From Pseudomonas sp. St316 (GTDB lineage: Bacteria > Pseudomonadota > Gammaproteobacteria > Pseudomonadales > Pseudomonadaceae), in the NCBI RefSeq assembly GCF_018325905.1, contig NZ_AP021901.1, positions 3,844,001 through 3,908,000 on the forward strand: DNA of 64,000 nucleotides, given 5' to 3'. A program made the translations under genes and the position numbers. Of the stretch, positions 48,801-59,933 are shown piece by piece (within the stretch, counting starts at the first letter, position 1; each line of letters starts with the position of its first letter). The notes under the pieces were generated by a model that ran no database searches, was not told the origin of the DNA, and saw only the letters and a program-made list of their open reading frames with translations.

Positions 48801-51800
48801 CACGTTGCCCCGCGCAATGAAGTCGAAGCGCAACTGGCCGCCATCTGGCAGGAGGTGCTGAAACTTGAGCGTGTCGGCGTGCATGACAACTTCTTCGCCC
48901 TGGGCGGTGACTCGATCATCAACTTGCAGATCATCGCTCGCGCCAACCAGCAAGGGCTGAAACTCACGCCCCGCCAGCTCTTCGAAAACCGCACCATCGC
49001 CGATATCGCCCGGGTGCTGGGCGCCGATGCCAGCCAGGGCGCGGCACAGGCGATTGCCGATGGCTATGACCTGCCGCTGGCCGCCGGGCAACTGGCCCGT
49101 TTGCAACAAGGGCCATTGCATGCGACTTGGCGTTGCGTGGCGCTGACCCAGGCGATCGATAGCGAGCTGCTGAGCCAGGCCATCGTCGCCTTGCAGCAGC
49201 ACCACCAGGCCCTGCGCCTGGCGCTCAAGGCCCTGCCGGAAGGCGAGTGGCAGCAACGGATACTGGTCGCGGCCAAGGCCCCGGTCATCACCACCGAGAC
49301 ACTTGAAGCCAGCACCCCGGCGCAACTGCAAGCCCTGGCCCAGGCCGGTGTCGACGCGCTGGACTTGAACGCCGGCCAAACCCTGCACGCCAGCTTGCTG
49401 GAGGTAAACGGCAAACATTCGCTGCTGCTGGCCGCTCATCCGCTGTGCCTGGACGAAGCGTCCTGGGCACTGCTGCTGACGGACCTCAACCTGGCCTTGG
49501 CGCAACTGCGTTATCAGCGGCCAGTACGCCTGTCCTACACCGGTGGAGATTTCACCCAGTGGACACGGCACCAGCAGGCTCACGCACAGGGCGATGCCCT
49601 GGACGACGCCTGGGAACATTGGCTGCAATACGCGGGCCTGGAACCGCTGCAACTGCCTGACAGCCAGCAACCGGACAGCGTGATCGAACAGACCCTGGCA
49701 GCCGCCACCTCAGGCGAACTCAAGCGCCTGGGCGAAGTGCTGCAACTGGACTGGAACAGCCTGCTGGCCGCCGCCGTGGTCGAACAGTGCCGTGAACTGT
49801 GCGGCAACGGCCTGATCGCGCTGAGCGTGCACGGCGCCCGGCCGAGTGTCGAACGCTTGCCGGTCGCTGCGCCGATTGCCGTGGCCGACCTCGACCCGGC
49901 GCGCGTCGTGGGGCCGTTGGCACTGGCGGTGCCGTATTTCCTCCAGCCCGAAGGCGACAGTCTGCTGCAACGCTTGCAGGCACTGGCCGCGCAGATGCGC
50001 GCCTACCCGCAACACGGCGTCGACTATGGCGCCCTGCGCTACCTGTCGGACAACACCTACCTGCAAGAACCGCTGCGCGACCTGCCGGCGGCCTCGGTCG
50101 CCATTCGCTGGCTGGGAAACTTCGACAGCCATCGCGAAGAGCGTGGCATCCTGGCCCAGGTTGAAGCCGCAAGCCCATCGGCGGCTTCGCCTTGCCCACT
50201 GACCCTGGACGCCTGGTGGCAGGATGACCGCCTGCACCTGCGCAGCCTGGGTACCCTCGCCGCCGACTGGGCACCGCGCCTTGCTCAACGCTTGAGCGAA
50301 CTCGCCGGGCTCGTCGCCACACCGGACCTGCGCCCTGCCAGCCAGGCATTCGCGCTGTGCCACAAACAAGCGGCGACCCTGACGTCCGAGCCGCTGGACT
50401 GGTTGAACATCGAAGACGTCTACCCGCTGTCGTCGATGCAACAGGGCATGCTCCTGCACACCCTGTTGCAACCCCACAGCGGCATCTACCTGATGCAACA
50501 ACGCTACAGCTGGGACGGGGTATTGCAACGCCCGGCGATGGAAGCGGCGTGGCAGCTGTTTCTCGAGCGCCATCCGATGATGCGGACCGCCTTCTGGTGG
50601 CAGGACGACCATGAGCCGCTGCAATGCGTGTACCGCCAAACGCATCGGGCGTTCGACTGGCAGGACCTGCGCCATCTCGACGAAGAGCAGCAGCGCCTGG
50701 CCATGGACCAAGCCCTCGAAGCACAACGCCTGCAAGGTTTCGACATGGCCGGTGCGCCACTGACCCACTTGCGGGTGTTCCAACTCGACGAGCGACGCTT
50801 CGCCGTGGTGCGCAGCTTCCACCACATCCTGACCGACGCCTGGTGCTTCGGCCTGCTGATGGAAGACCTGTTGGCGATCTACCAGGCCATCGTGCGCCAG
50901 GAGCCTGTTGCCCGTGCGCGCTTGCGCTCGTTCCGCGGCTACATGAGCTGGCTGGAACGCCATGACATGGCCGCCGCACACGCGTTCTGGCAGGCCGAAA
51001 TGGCCGGCTTCAGCGAGCCGACGCCACTGCATGTGGACAGCCCCGTGGCCGGCCCGGAACAGGCGCCGGAACAGGTCGGCGACTTCGACCAGACCCTGAG
51101 CATCGCCCAGACCCAGCGTCTGCAGCAGTTGTGCCAGCAATACCAACTGACCCCCAACACCTGGATCCAGGGTGCGTGGGCGCTGTTGCTGTCACGCTAC
51201 AGTGGCAACCGCGACGTGCTGTTTGGCGTGACCGTCGCCGGCCGCCCGACTGACCTCGCCGGTGTAGAAGAAATGGTCGGGCTGTTCATCAACAGCTTGC
51301 CACTGCGCATCGATGTCGACCCAGAAGCGCCAGTGGCGGACTGGTTGCAGGCGCTGCTGTCCCACAATGCGCAATTGCGCGAACACGAAAGCGCGTCGCT
51401 GGTGGACATTCAGCGTTGCAGCCAAGTGCCGCGCGGCCAGCAGTTGTTCGACAGCCTGGTGGTGTTCGAGAACGCGCCACTGGATATCAGCAGCGTGCAA
51501 CTGGACGCCTTCAGCATCGACATCTACGAAGACCGGGTCCACACCAACTTCCCGATGACGGTGGTGTTGTACCCCGGCGACCGCCTGGGCATTCGCTTGT
51601 CCTACGACAGCCAGCGTTTCAGCACTGACACCGTACAACGCATGCTTGGGCACTTGGTGCAGCTGCTTTCGGGCATGTTGGACACACCGCAAGCGCCCCT
51701 GGGCAGCCTGCACATGCTGCCCGAGGCGGAACGTCGGCAGTTGCAGGTCGACTGCAACCGAAGCGACGTCGACTTCCCACTGGAGCGCGGCTATGCAGCG

Positions 51801-54800
51801 CTGTTCGCTGAACAAGTGCGCAACCGCCCGCAGCACCTGGCCGCCGTATGCCAGGGACAATCGCTGACCTACGCCGAACTGGATCGCCGCGCCAACGCCA
51901 TCGCCCATGCGCTGCAAGGCGCCGGTGCCGGCCCGGAAACCCTGGTGGCGCTGTTCGCTGAGCGTGGCCTGGCCTTGCTGACGATGATGATCGCCACGCT
52001 CAAGGTCGGCGCCGCGTTCCAGTCCCTGGACATTCAACAGCCCCACGCACGCCTGGCGGAGCTGCTGGAGCTCGGTGACGCGCCGCTGCTGCTGGTGTGC
52101 GAGCGCGCGACGACAACGCTGGACAACGTCCTGCCGCAGATGCACAAGCAACCCACCTGCCTGATCGCCCAGGCGCTCTGGCAAGGCCGTGAACAGCCGC
52201 CAGTCAGCTATGCGCACACCCCCGAGCAACTGGCCTACGTGATCTTCACCTCGGGCTCCACTGGCACGCCAAAAGGCGTCATGGTCGAGCAACGGGGGAT
52301 GCTCAACAACATGTTCGGCAAGGTCCCGAGCCTGGGCCTGGGTGAGCACGACCGCATCGCCCAGACGGCTTCGGCGGCGTTCGATATCAGCGTCTGGCAG
52401 TTCCTCGCCGCGCCGCTGTTCGGCGCCACCGTGCACATTCTTCCCGATGCCCAGGCCCACGACCCGGTGGCCCTGCTCGATGCTGTCGAGGATCAGCGAC
52501 TGACGCTGCTGGAAACCGTGCCGGCGTTGATTCGCGGCATGCTCCAGGAAAGCCAGGCGCACCACAGCCTGGCGAGCCTGCGCTGGCTGCTGCCCACTGG
52601 CGAAGCACTGCCTCCGGCCCTGGCCCGGGATTGGTTCGCACGCTTCCCGGCGATCCCCTTGATGAATGCCTACGGTCCGGCCGAATGCTCGGACGACGTT
52701 GCTTTCCACCCCATCACCGAAGCCCCGGCCGACGACTGTCTGCACATGCCCATCGGCAAGCCGACCGCCAATAACCAGGTGTTCGTCCTCGACTCGGCGC
52801 TGCGCATGGTCCCCATCGGCGTACCCGGCGAGTTGTGCATCGGCGGTGTCGGCGTGGGTCGCGGTTACCTGCGCGACCCGCAACGCACCCGCGAAGCCTT
52901 TGTCCCACACCCGTTCCAGGCCGATGCGCGTCTGTATCGCAGCGGTGACATCGGCCGGATGCGCGCCGACGGTGTGATCGAATACCTCGGCCGTCGCGAC
53001 CAGCAAGTGAAGATTCGTGGCCACCGCATCGAGCTGGGCGAGATCGAAAACCGCCTGATGCAACACTCGGCGGTGGACAGCGCGGCGGTGCTGGCGCTGC
53101 CCGACGCCCGCGGTGCGTTGCAACTGGTGGCCTGGTATGTGCTCGACGAAACGGCCGACCTGGGCGGTGAGTCCGCGCAACAGGTCTTGAGCGCTTACCT
53201 GGGCCAGCAATTGGCAAGCTACATGATTCCGGCCCGTTGGCTGGCTCTTGGGCAATTGCCGCTCAATGCCAATGGCAAGGTCGACCGTCGCGCCCTCGCC
53301 GCCCTGGATATGCCCCAGGACGAGACAGCACAGGCGCAAGGCACGGCACCGCGCACGCCAACCGAGAAAGTGCTCGCCGAACTCTGGCAGGAAATCCTCG
53401 GCCTGGACCACGTCGGTGCGCATGACGACTTCTTCGCCATCGGCGGTCACTCGCTGCTGGCCACCCAGGTGTTGTCGCGGATACGTCGACGGTTGAACGT
53501 GAACCTGCCACTGCGCACGCTGTTCGAGCGTGGCACCCTCGAACAATTGGCCGAAGCGGTCGATCAGCAGAGCAACGCCCAGACCGAAGCCGACGGCGAC
53601 ACCGAGATGGCCCTGGCGCCGCGCAACCGGCCGTTGCCGCTGTCCTACAGCCAACAACGGTTGTGGTTCCTGGATCGCTTCGAAGGCCCGAGTGCTGCCT
53701 ACAACATGACCACCACCGTCAGGCTGCGTGGCGCGCTGGACATCACGGCTCTGCAAGGGGCCTTGCAGGCCGTCCTGGAACGCCATGAATCCTTGCGGAC
53801 GGCGTTCCACCTCCACGGCGACCAACCTTGCCAAGTCATCAGCCCCGCGCCGCGGGTTGACTTGACGCCGACCGAGCTGAGTCACCTCGACAGCGAGCAG
53901 CAGGCGCAAACCCTGCAACGCCTGATCGATGAACAGGCCGCACGCCCGTTCGATCTGCAACAGGCACCGATGCTGCGCGCCAACCTGCTGCGCCTGGGCG
54001 CCGATGATCATGTGCTGCAACTGGTGCTGCATCACATCGCCACCGACGCCTGGTCCATGGGCATCCTGATGCAGGAGCTGATCGTCGGGTACCAGGCCCG
54101 CACCAGCGGTTCGACACCGGTGCTGCCGGTGTTGCCGATCCAGTTCGCCGACTATGCCTACTGGCAACGCAGCGAAGCGCAACAGCGCCTGCTGGCACGG
54201 GCAATCGACTACTGGCGCCGCCAGCTCGACGGCGCGCCAACGCTGATCCCGCTGCCGCTGGACCAGCCACGCCCGGCGCGCCCCGACTACCAGGGGGCGG
54301 CGCTGGAGCAACGCTTCACCGCGGCCCAGACACAGGCGCTCAAGACCTATGCGCAAGCGCAACGGGCGACGCTGTTCATGGTCTTGCTCAATGCCTTCAA
54401 CAGCCTCCTGCAGCGGGCCACCGGGGCCAACGACTTCATCGTCGGCACCGACCTGGCCAACCGCGAGCATCCGGCCCTGGAACATCTCATCGGCTTCTTC
54501 GTCAACGTGTTGCCGATCCGTGCCCGCCTGAGCGAGGGCGAAACCTTTGACGCCCGCCTGCAACGCTTGCGCGAGGACTGCCTGTCGGCGTTCCAGCACC
54601 AGCAGGTGCCGTTCGACAAGCTGGTCGAGGAGTTGCAGCCGCCGCGTACGCCGGGGGTCAACCCACTGGTCCAGGTGCTGTTCGTCATGCAGAACACGCC
54701 CAGCGGCAATGCCAGCCTGCCGGACCTTGAGGTGGAACACCTGGTATCGCGCCAGGAGAGCAGCAAGTTCGACCTCGCCGTGTTCGTCGAAGAGGACGAA

Positions 54801-56099
54801 GAACAAGGCCTGAACGTACGTTGGGTGTATCGCACCAGCGTGTTGCAGGAACAGACCATCCAGCGCCTCGAACAAGGCTTCGAGCACCTGCTGGAGCAGA
54901 TCGTCTGCGCCCCGGCGCAGGCGCTGGACCAGTGGGCGTGGCGCCTGGAAGGCAGCAACGCCAGCGCGCCATCCCAGCCTGATTCGGCGCTCGACGAGGC
55001 CACGGCCCGCAGCGCGCGCAAGCAGTCGAAACTGAGCAAGCTCAAGCAGACCCGTGCAACCGCCGTAAGCCACGTGGCCCACGAGCAGGTCCGTACCCGC
55101 ACCCTCGACGCCGGGCAAGCCTTGCCGTTGGTGATCGAGCCGTTGCTCGGCGACCTGGACCCGGTGCATTGGGCGCTGCAAGCCCGGGAATGGATCAATA
55201 CCCAGTTGCGGACCCACGGTGGCCTGCTGTTCCGGGGTTTCAACCTGCCGGATGCCGCCGCCTTTGAACAGTTCGCCCAAGCCATTGAACCCGATCTTTA
55301 CGGGACCTACGGCGACCTGCCGAAAAACACCTCGGGCAAGAACATCTACCACTCCACGCCGTACCCGGAACAGCACATGATTCTCTTCCACAACGAGAGC
55401 TCCCATCTGCCGCAGTGGCCACGCAAGCAGTGGTTCTATTGCGAAACGCCGGCACCGCGTGGCGGCTGCACGCCCATCGTCGATTGCCGGCAGGTGTTGG
55501 CGCGCTTGCCCGAGGACATCGTCGCTCGCTTCAAGGCCCTGGGGCTGCTTTATGTGCGGCACTTCACCGACAAGCTGGATGTGCGCTGGCAGGACTTCTT
55601 CAAGACCGAACAGCGCGAGGAAGTGGAGCGCCAATGCCTGGCGTCGGGCATGCGCTGGGAATGGCTGGGGGCCGACAACCTGCGGATCGCCCAGCATTGC
55701 CCGGCCATCGTCGCGCATCCCGATACCTTGGAGCTGTCGTTCTTCAACCAGGTGCAACTGCACCACACCGCCTGCCTGGAGCCGGAAGTGCGCAGCAACC
55801 TGATCAGCCTGTTCGGCCCCGGACACCTGCCCCGCAACGTGTACTACGGCGACGGCAGCGTGATCGAGGACGCGGTGATGCAGGTGATCGGCGAGGCCTA
55901 TGAAGACTGCGCGGTACGTTTCAGTTGGCAAAAGGGTGACATGGTAATGCTGGACAATATGTTGGTGGCCCACGCCCGGGATCCTTTCGAGGGCGAGCGC
56001 AAGATCTGTGTCGCCATGGGCCAGATGATGCGCCGCGAACAATTGACCGGCGGCCTGCCCGACGCGCTGCCGGCGCAGAATGCGGAGGTGCAGGCATGA
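45880..56099 (+). CDS. Two-module NRPS with fused C-terminal hydroxylase: C-A(Asp)-T-degenerate E-C-A(Dab)-T-C-TauD, with one apparent frameshift
   Basis: About 3400 residues. C1 is of the type that follows an epimerase (SPTQHGLLFHSVYEPDSR) with HHILMDGWS. A5 code is DLTKVGHVGK, Asp. After its carrier comes an epimerase-like domain whose active site reads HPLCLDEASW instead of HHxxxDG and is probably dead. Then come C2 (HHILTDAW), A6 with code DIWELTADDK (Dab), a carrier, a third C domain (HHIATDAWS), and a fused SyrP/TauD domain (about 55080-56060; iron-binding HNES, VAHARDPFEGERK). The fused hydroxylase is placed to act on an aspartyl residue. The frame breaks at 46277-46281 (CVRLAP then ERWHLIW in the next frame). 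The start is taken at ATG 45880; no good ribosome site is visible. Confidence 0.86.
46277..46281 (+). other. Apparent one-base deletion in a C run of the two-module NRPS
   Basis: CTGGCCCCGAGCGCTGGCAC reads LAPSAG and then stops at 46294-46296; with five Cs it would read LAPERWH and continue into TFHHILMDGW. The homopolymer context suggests sequencing error or slippage. Confidence 0.8.
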
Positions 56100-59000
56100 G
56101 CGCCTTCGAGAAACGTGAAGAAGCCTTCGCCCTCTCACCGCAACAACGCAGCCAGTGGTTGGCGGGGTTGCCCGCGGTGCGTCTGGAACTGGAAATAAAC
56201 GGCCCATTGGCCTTGGAACGCCTGCACCAGCGGCTCGTCGCCCTGAGCGCTTGCCACGAGGCCCTGCGCCTGCGGTTGCGGCCTGAACCGGGCCTGCTGA
56301 CGCCGTTGCAGGTGGTGGAATCCACGGTCATGGTCGCGGACGCCATCAGCGTTGAGGTGCAAGCGGTCGGTAACGATCGGCACCGGGTAACGCTGCAATT
56401 GCCAGCGCTGAGCGCCGATCGCGGGACCTTGTTGCGCCTGGCACAGGCTTTGGGCTCGACGGATGCACCAGCGGTGGATGACGAGGCCATGACCTATACC
56501 CAGTACAGCGCCTGGCTCTACGAATTGCAGGCCGATGAAGACGCCGAACCTGGTCGGCGCTTCTGGGCCAGCCAGGTCCTGGACGAGCCGGTCGCCAGCG
56601 AGTTGCTCTACCGCCAGGTTCGCAGCGACCGCCCCGACGCCTCAGTCACCACTCGACTGAGCGCCACCGCGCAGTTGAGCATGGCCCTGGACAGCTTTTG
56701 CCAGCGTCACGACGCATCGCCCGAGCAGGTCTTGATGACGGCCTGGGGCGTGCTGTTGCAGCGCCTGAGTACCGGCGACAGTCCGGCTCTGACCTTGAAC
56801 TGGGTCCACGATTGCCGCGACGACTATGAAGAACTCGCCGACTGCTGGGGCTTGTTCGCCAAGCCCCTGCCCCTGCGCTGGCAACCAGCGGCGGACAGCC
56901 ATTTCGCCCAGGCGCTGGCGAACCTGCAGGTGCTATGCGAACAAGCCACGGAATGGCAGGAATACTGCGGCGTCAGCGCCGCACTGCCAGCCGACGCTGC
57001 GCCGTACGGCTTCCAATGGGGTGGTCGACTGCCCGATAGGCTCGACACCCTCGGCAGCCTGGCATCGACACTCACGGTGCTGGACGTACAGGCCATCCCC
57101 GCGGGCATGGAGCTGCTGCTGGTGGCCGAAACCACCGCTGGCGGCTATCGCCTGAACCTCTGCCACCTGCCGAGCCGCTACAGCGAGCAAGCCGCCCTGG
57201 TCTTGTTGGAACAGTTCCAATCGCTGCTGCTCGATGCCCTCGCCAACCCGGGCAAGCCCTTGGCCGAGCTGTCATTGCAGTCGTCGAGTTTCACCGCGAC
57301 GCTGGCCGCCCTGCAGGCGCCAGTCGACGTCGCGGCACTGCCGTTTACCAGCGTGCCGGCGAGCTTCGATGCGTGTGCTGCGCAGTTCCCCGAGCACTTG
57401 GCCCTGCGCGACCACAACGAGCAACTGAGCTACGTCCAATTGCAGGCCCGCAGCAACCAACTGGCGCATTACCTGCGCGCTCAAGGCGTGGGTCGCGAAG
57501 ATCGCGTGGCGTTGTACCTGGATCGCTCGGCGCAGATGGTCCTGGCCATGCTCGCCGTGCTCAAGAGCGGCGCGGCGTTCGTCCCCCTGGACGTACATCA
57601 GCCGGCACAGCGCTCCCTGGCCATCCTGCAACAGGCGCAGCCCGTCTTCGTCCTGAGTGGTTCGGCCGGCAGCGCCCCTGCGTTGCCCGCCATCGGCAAC
57701 CTCGACCTGCGTGATGAAGCGACCTGGCAGCAAGCACCCGCCACGGCAATCGACGTCGAGATCCAAGCCCGGGACGCGGCTTACGTGCTGTTCACCTCCG
57801 GCAGCACCGGCACACCCAAAGGCGTCATCGTCGAGCATCGGCAGCTCGCCAGTTATGTCGCCAGCGTCTCCCGACGCCTGGCGCTGGCGCCCGGCGAACG
57901 CAGTGCGGTGGTCACTTCCCTGGCCGCAGACCTGGGCTACACGTTGCTGTTCCCGACACTGCTCAGCGGCGGCGAATTGCACCTGCTGGACAAGGAAACG
58001 GCGATGGACGCCCAGGCCTGGGCTGCCTGGCAGGCGCAGTACCCGATCGACCACCTGAAGATTGTGCCGTCGTTGCTCGACGCCTGGTTGATTCACGCCC
58101 AAAGCGCTGCCGTGTTGCCGCGCAAGCAATTGATCGTCGGGGGCGAAAGCTGTTCGCGGCGCCTGTTGCAAAGCATTCGCGACCTCGCGCCGACGCTGGC
58201 GGTCTTCAACCATTACGGCCCGACCGAAACCACGGTTGGCGTGGTGATGCACAAAGCCGAACCAGCCATGGACTATCGCCGCCTGCCCCTCAGCGACCGT
58301 CTCGACGGCATGCGCCTGTACCTGCTCGACGAGCAGCAAGCGCTGGCCAGCCCCGGCCAAAGCGCCGAACTGTATATCGCCGGCCCGCAACTGGCCCGCG
58401 GTTACCTGGACGCGCAACAAAACGCTGGGCGTTTTATCGAACTGGCGCAACTGCCGGGCGAACGCCTCTATCGCACCGGTGACCTGGCCCGCTATCGCCA
58501 TGACGGCAGCCTGGAAATCACCGGACGCGCCGACCGCCAGGTAAAAATCCGTGGTTTCCGCGTAGAGCTCGACGAGATCCAGGCACAGCTGACCGGCCTT
58601 CCCGGTGTGGCCCAAGCTGCGGTGGAGTGCATCCCCCGAGGCGAGCTCGGCCAGCAACTGTTCGCCTTCATGACCCTGGCGCCCGGGCATTCAACCACGG
58701 TCGCCCGGCTGCATGGCCAGGCCCAGGATTGCTTGCCGGACTACATGCTGCCTACCCTGCGGATCGTCGAAGCCTTGCCACTGATGGGCAACGGCAAGCT
58801 CGACCGCAAGACCTTGCAGCAATGGGCCGATAAAGTCCTCGACACGGTCGGCAGTGCCTTGCCGCGTACACCGCTGGAAGCCTTGCTCGCCGAGGTCTGG
58901 GCCCAGGTGCTGGGCCTGGAACGGGTGGGCATCGACGATGATTTCTTCGAACTCGGCGGCCACTCCCTGGCGGCGGTGACGCTGGCCAGTCGCTTGCAGA

Positions 59001-59932
59001 CCGCGCTGTCGGCACCGGTGACGGTCAATGCGGTGTTCAACGCCCCGAGCGTCTCGGCGTTTGCGGCGCTGGTACAGGCCGAACTCAAGCTCTCGCCGCT
59101 GGTCCGGCTGTCGGCGCCCAACGCCGTTGAAGCCGCCAACCTGTTCTGCTTCCACCCCTCCACCGGCCACGTGCAGGATTACCGCACGTTGCTGGCGCCG
59201 CTTTCGGGCTGGCATGTCTGGGGCTTGCAGGCGGCGTACCTGGGCGACGACAGCACAGCGCTGGGCGGCGACATCGAGAGCCTCGGCGCGCTTTATGTCG
59301 AGCACCTGCGCCAGCAGCAACCGCAGGGGCCTTATCACCTGCTGGGCTTCTCCCTCGGCGGCCTGCTCGCGATTGCCGCGGCCGCGCACTTGGAAAGCCA
59401 GGGCGAAGAAGTGGCGTTCCTCGGTATCATCGACTCGCAATACCAGCATCAGGCGCCGGAAAACAGCGTCGAAGCACTGCTGGAAACAGCTTCCCAAGCA
59501 CTGACACCGGACAGCCAGGCCGTGCTGCGCCAGCTGCCGGAGCCGATCACGGCTGCGTTGCTGGCGCAACTGGACGCCCTGCCCCCAGCGGCACGCCTGC
59601 CCGAACTGGTCCAGTGGGCACGGCAACAAGGCCTGCAACTCGATGGCGACAGTTGGGAGCATTTGCAAACGCGGCTGCACTACCAGCAGCATACGCAGCA
59701 TCTGCTGGCGAGCTTCAAACCTGCCCGGCTAAGCTGCCCGGTGCATGTCTGGTGGGCCAGCGATACCCTGGCCCTGGCTGACTTCGCCGACCCGCAGTGG
59801 GAACGCCTGAGCAGTGGGCCATTGACCCGCGAGGTCATCGCAGCACAACACCTCACCATCCTTGAGCAACGCGCCTTGCATGAACAATTGGCGGCGCGCC
59901 TCACGGCCATTGCTACACACGGAGCGGTTTGA
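56096..59932 (+). CDS. Terminal NRPS module 8: degenerate C (interface-like) - A(Asp) - T - thioesterase
   Basis: A 1278-residue protein. The N-terminal about 430 residues are condensation-like but lack the catalytic histidines (LPALSADRGTLL where HHxxxDG is expected), as in module 1. The A domain has FTSGSTGTPKGV and NHYGPTETTVG; my code is DLTKIGHVGK, Asp. The carrier is GGHSLAAV (about 955). A type I thioesterase follows with GFSLGG (about 1083) and a plausible late His in AQHLTILEQRALHE. The bond to residue 8 must be made by the C domain near the end of the previous protein. The ATG overlaps that gene's stop by 4 bases (ATGA), so the two are translationally coupled. Confidence 0.88.
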   Translation: MSAFEKREEAFALSPQQRSQWLAGLPAVRLELEINGPLALERLHQRLVALSACHEALRLRLRPEPGLLTPLQVVESTVMVADAISVEVQAVGNDRHRVTLQLPALSADRGTLLRLAQALGSTDAPAVDDEAMTYTQYSAWLYELQADEDAEPGRRFWASQVLDEPVASELLYRQVRSDRPDASVTTRLSATAQLSMALDSFCQRHDASPEQVLMTAWGVLLQRLSTGDSPALTLNWVHDCRDDYEELADCWGLFAKPLPLRWQPAADSHFAQALANLQVLCEQATEWQEYCGVSAALPADAAPYGFQWGGRLPDRLDTLGSLASTLTVLDVQAIPAGMELLLVAETTAGGYRLNLCHLPSRYSEQAALVLLEQFQSLLLDALANPGKPLAELSLQSSSFTATLAALQAPVDVAALPFTSVPASFDACAAQFPEHLALRDHNEQLSYVQLQARSNQLAHYLRAQGVGREDRVALYLDRSAQMVLAMLAVLKSGAAFVPLDVHQPAQRSLAILQQAQPVFVLSGSAGSAPALPAIGNLDLRDEATWQQAPATAIDVEIQARDAAYVLFTSGSTGTPKGVIVEHRQLASYVASVSRRLALAPGERSAVVTSLAADLGYTLLFPTLLSGGELHLLDKETAMDAQAWAAWQAQYPIDHLKIVPSLLDAWLIHAQSAAVLPRKQLIVGGESCSRRLLQSIRDLAPTLAVFNHYGPTETTVGVVMHKAEPAMDYRRLPLSDRLDGMRLYLLDEQQALASPGQSAELYIAGPQLARGYLDAQQNAGRFIELAQLPGERLYRTGDLARYRHDGSLEITGRADRQVKIRGFRVELDEIQAQLTGLPGVAQAAVECIPRGELGQQLFAFMTLAPGHSTTVARLHGQAQDCLPDYMLPTLRIVEALPLMGNGKLDRKTLQQWADKVLDTVGSALPRTPLEALLAEVWAQVLGLERVGIDDDFFELGGHSLAAVTLASRLQTALSAPVTVNAVFNAPSVSAFAALVQAELKLSPLVRLSAPNAVEAANLFCFHPSTGHVQDYRTLLAPLSGWHVWGLQAAYLGDDSTALGGDIESLGALYVEHLRQQQPQGPYHLLGFSLGGLLAIAAAAHLESQGEEVAFLGIIDSQYQHQAPENSVEALLETASQALTPDSQAVLRQLPEPITAALLAQLDALPPAARLPELVQWARQQGLQLDGDSWEHLQTRLHYQQHTQHLLASFKPARLSCPVHVWWASDTLALADFADPQWERLSSGPLTREVIAAQHLTILEQRALHEQLAARLTAIATHGAV

Positions 59933-59933
59933 A

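Noticed and set aside
51192..56207. A 1671-codon open frame on the minus strand, and others like it at 34622-38125 and 40039-42876.
   Set aside because: They mirror high-GC NRPS genes, show no domains, and are expected shadows of strong third-position GC bias.
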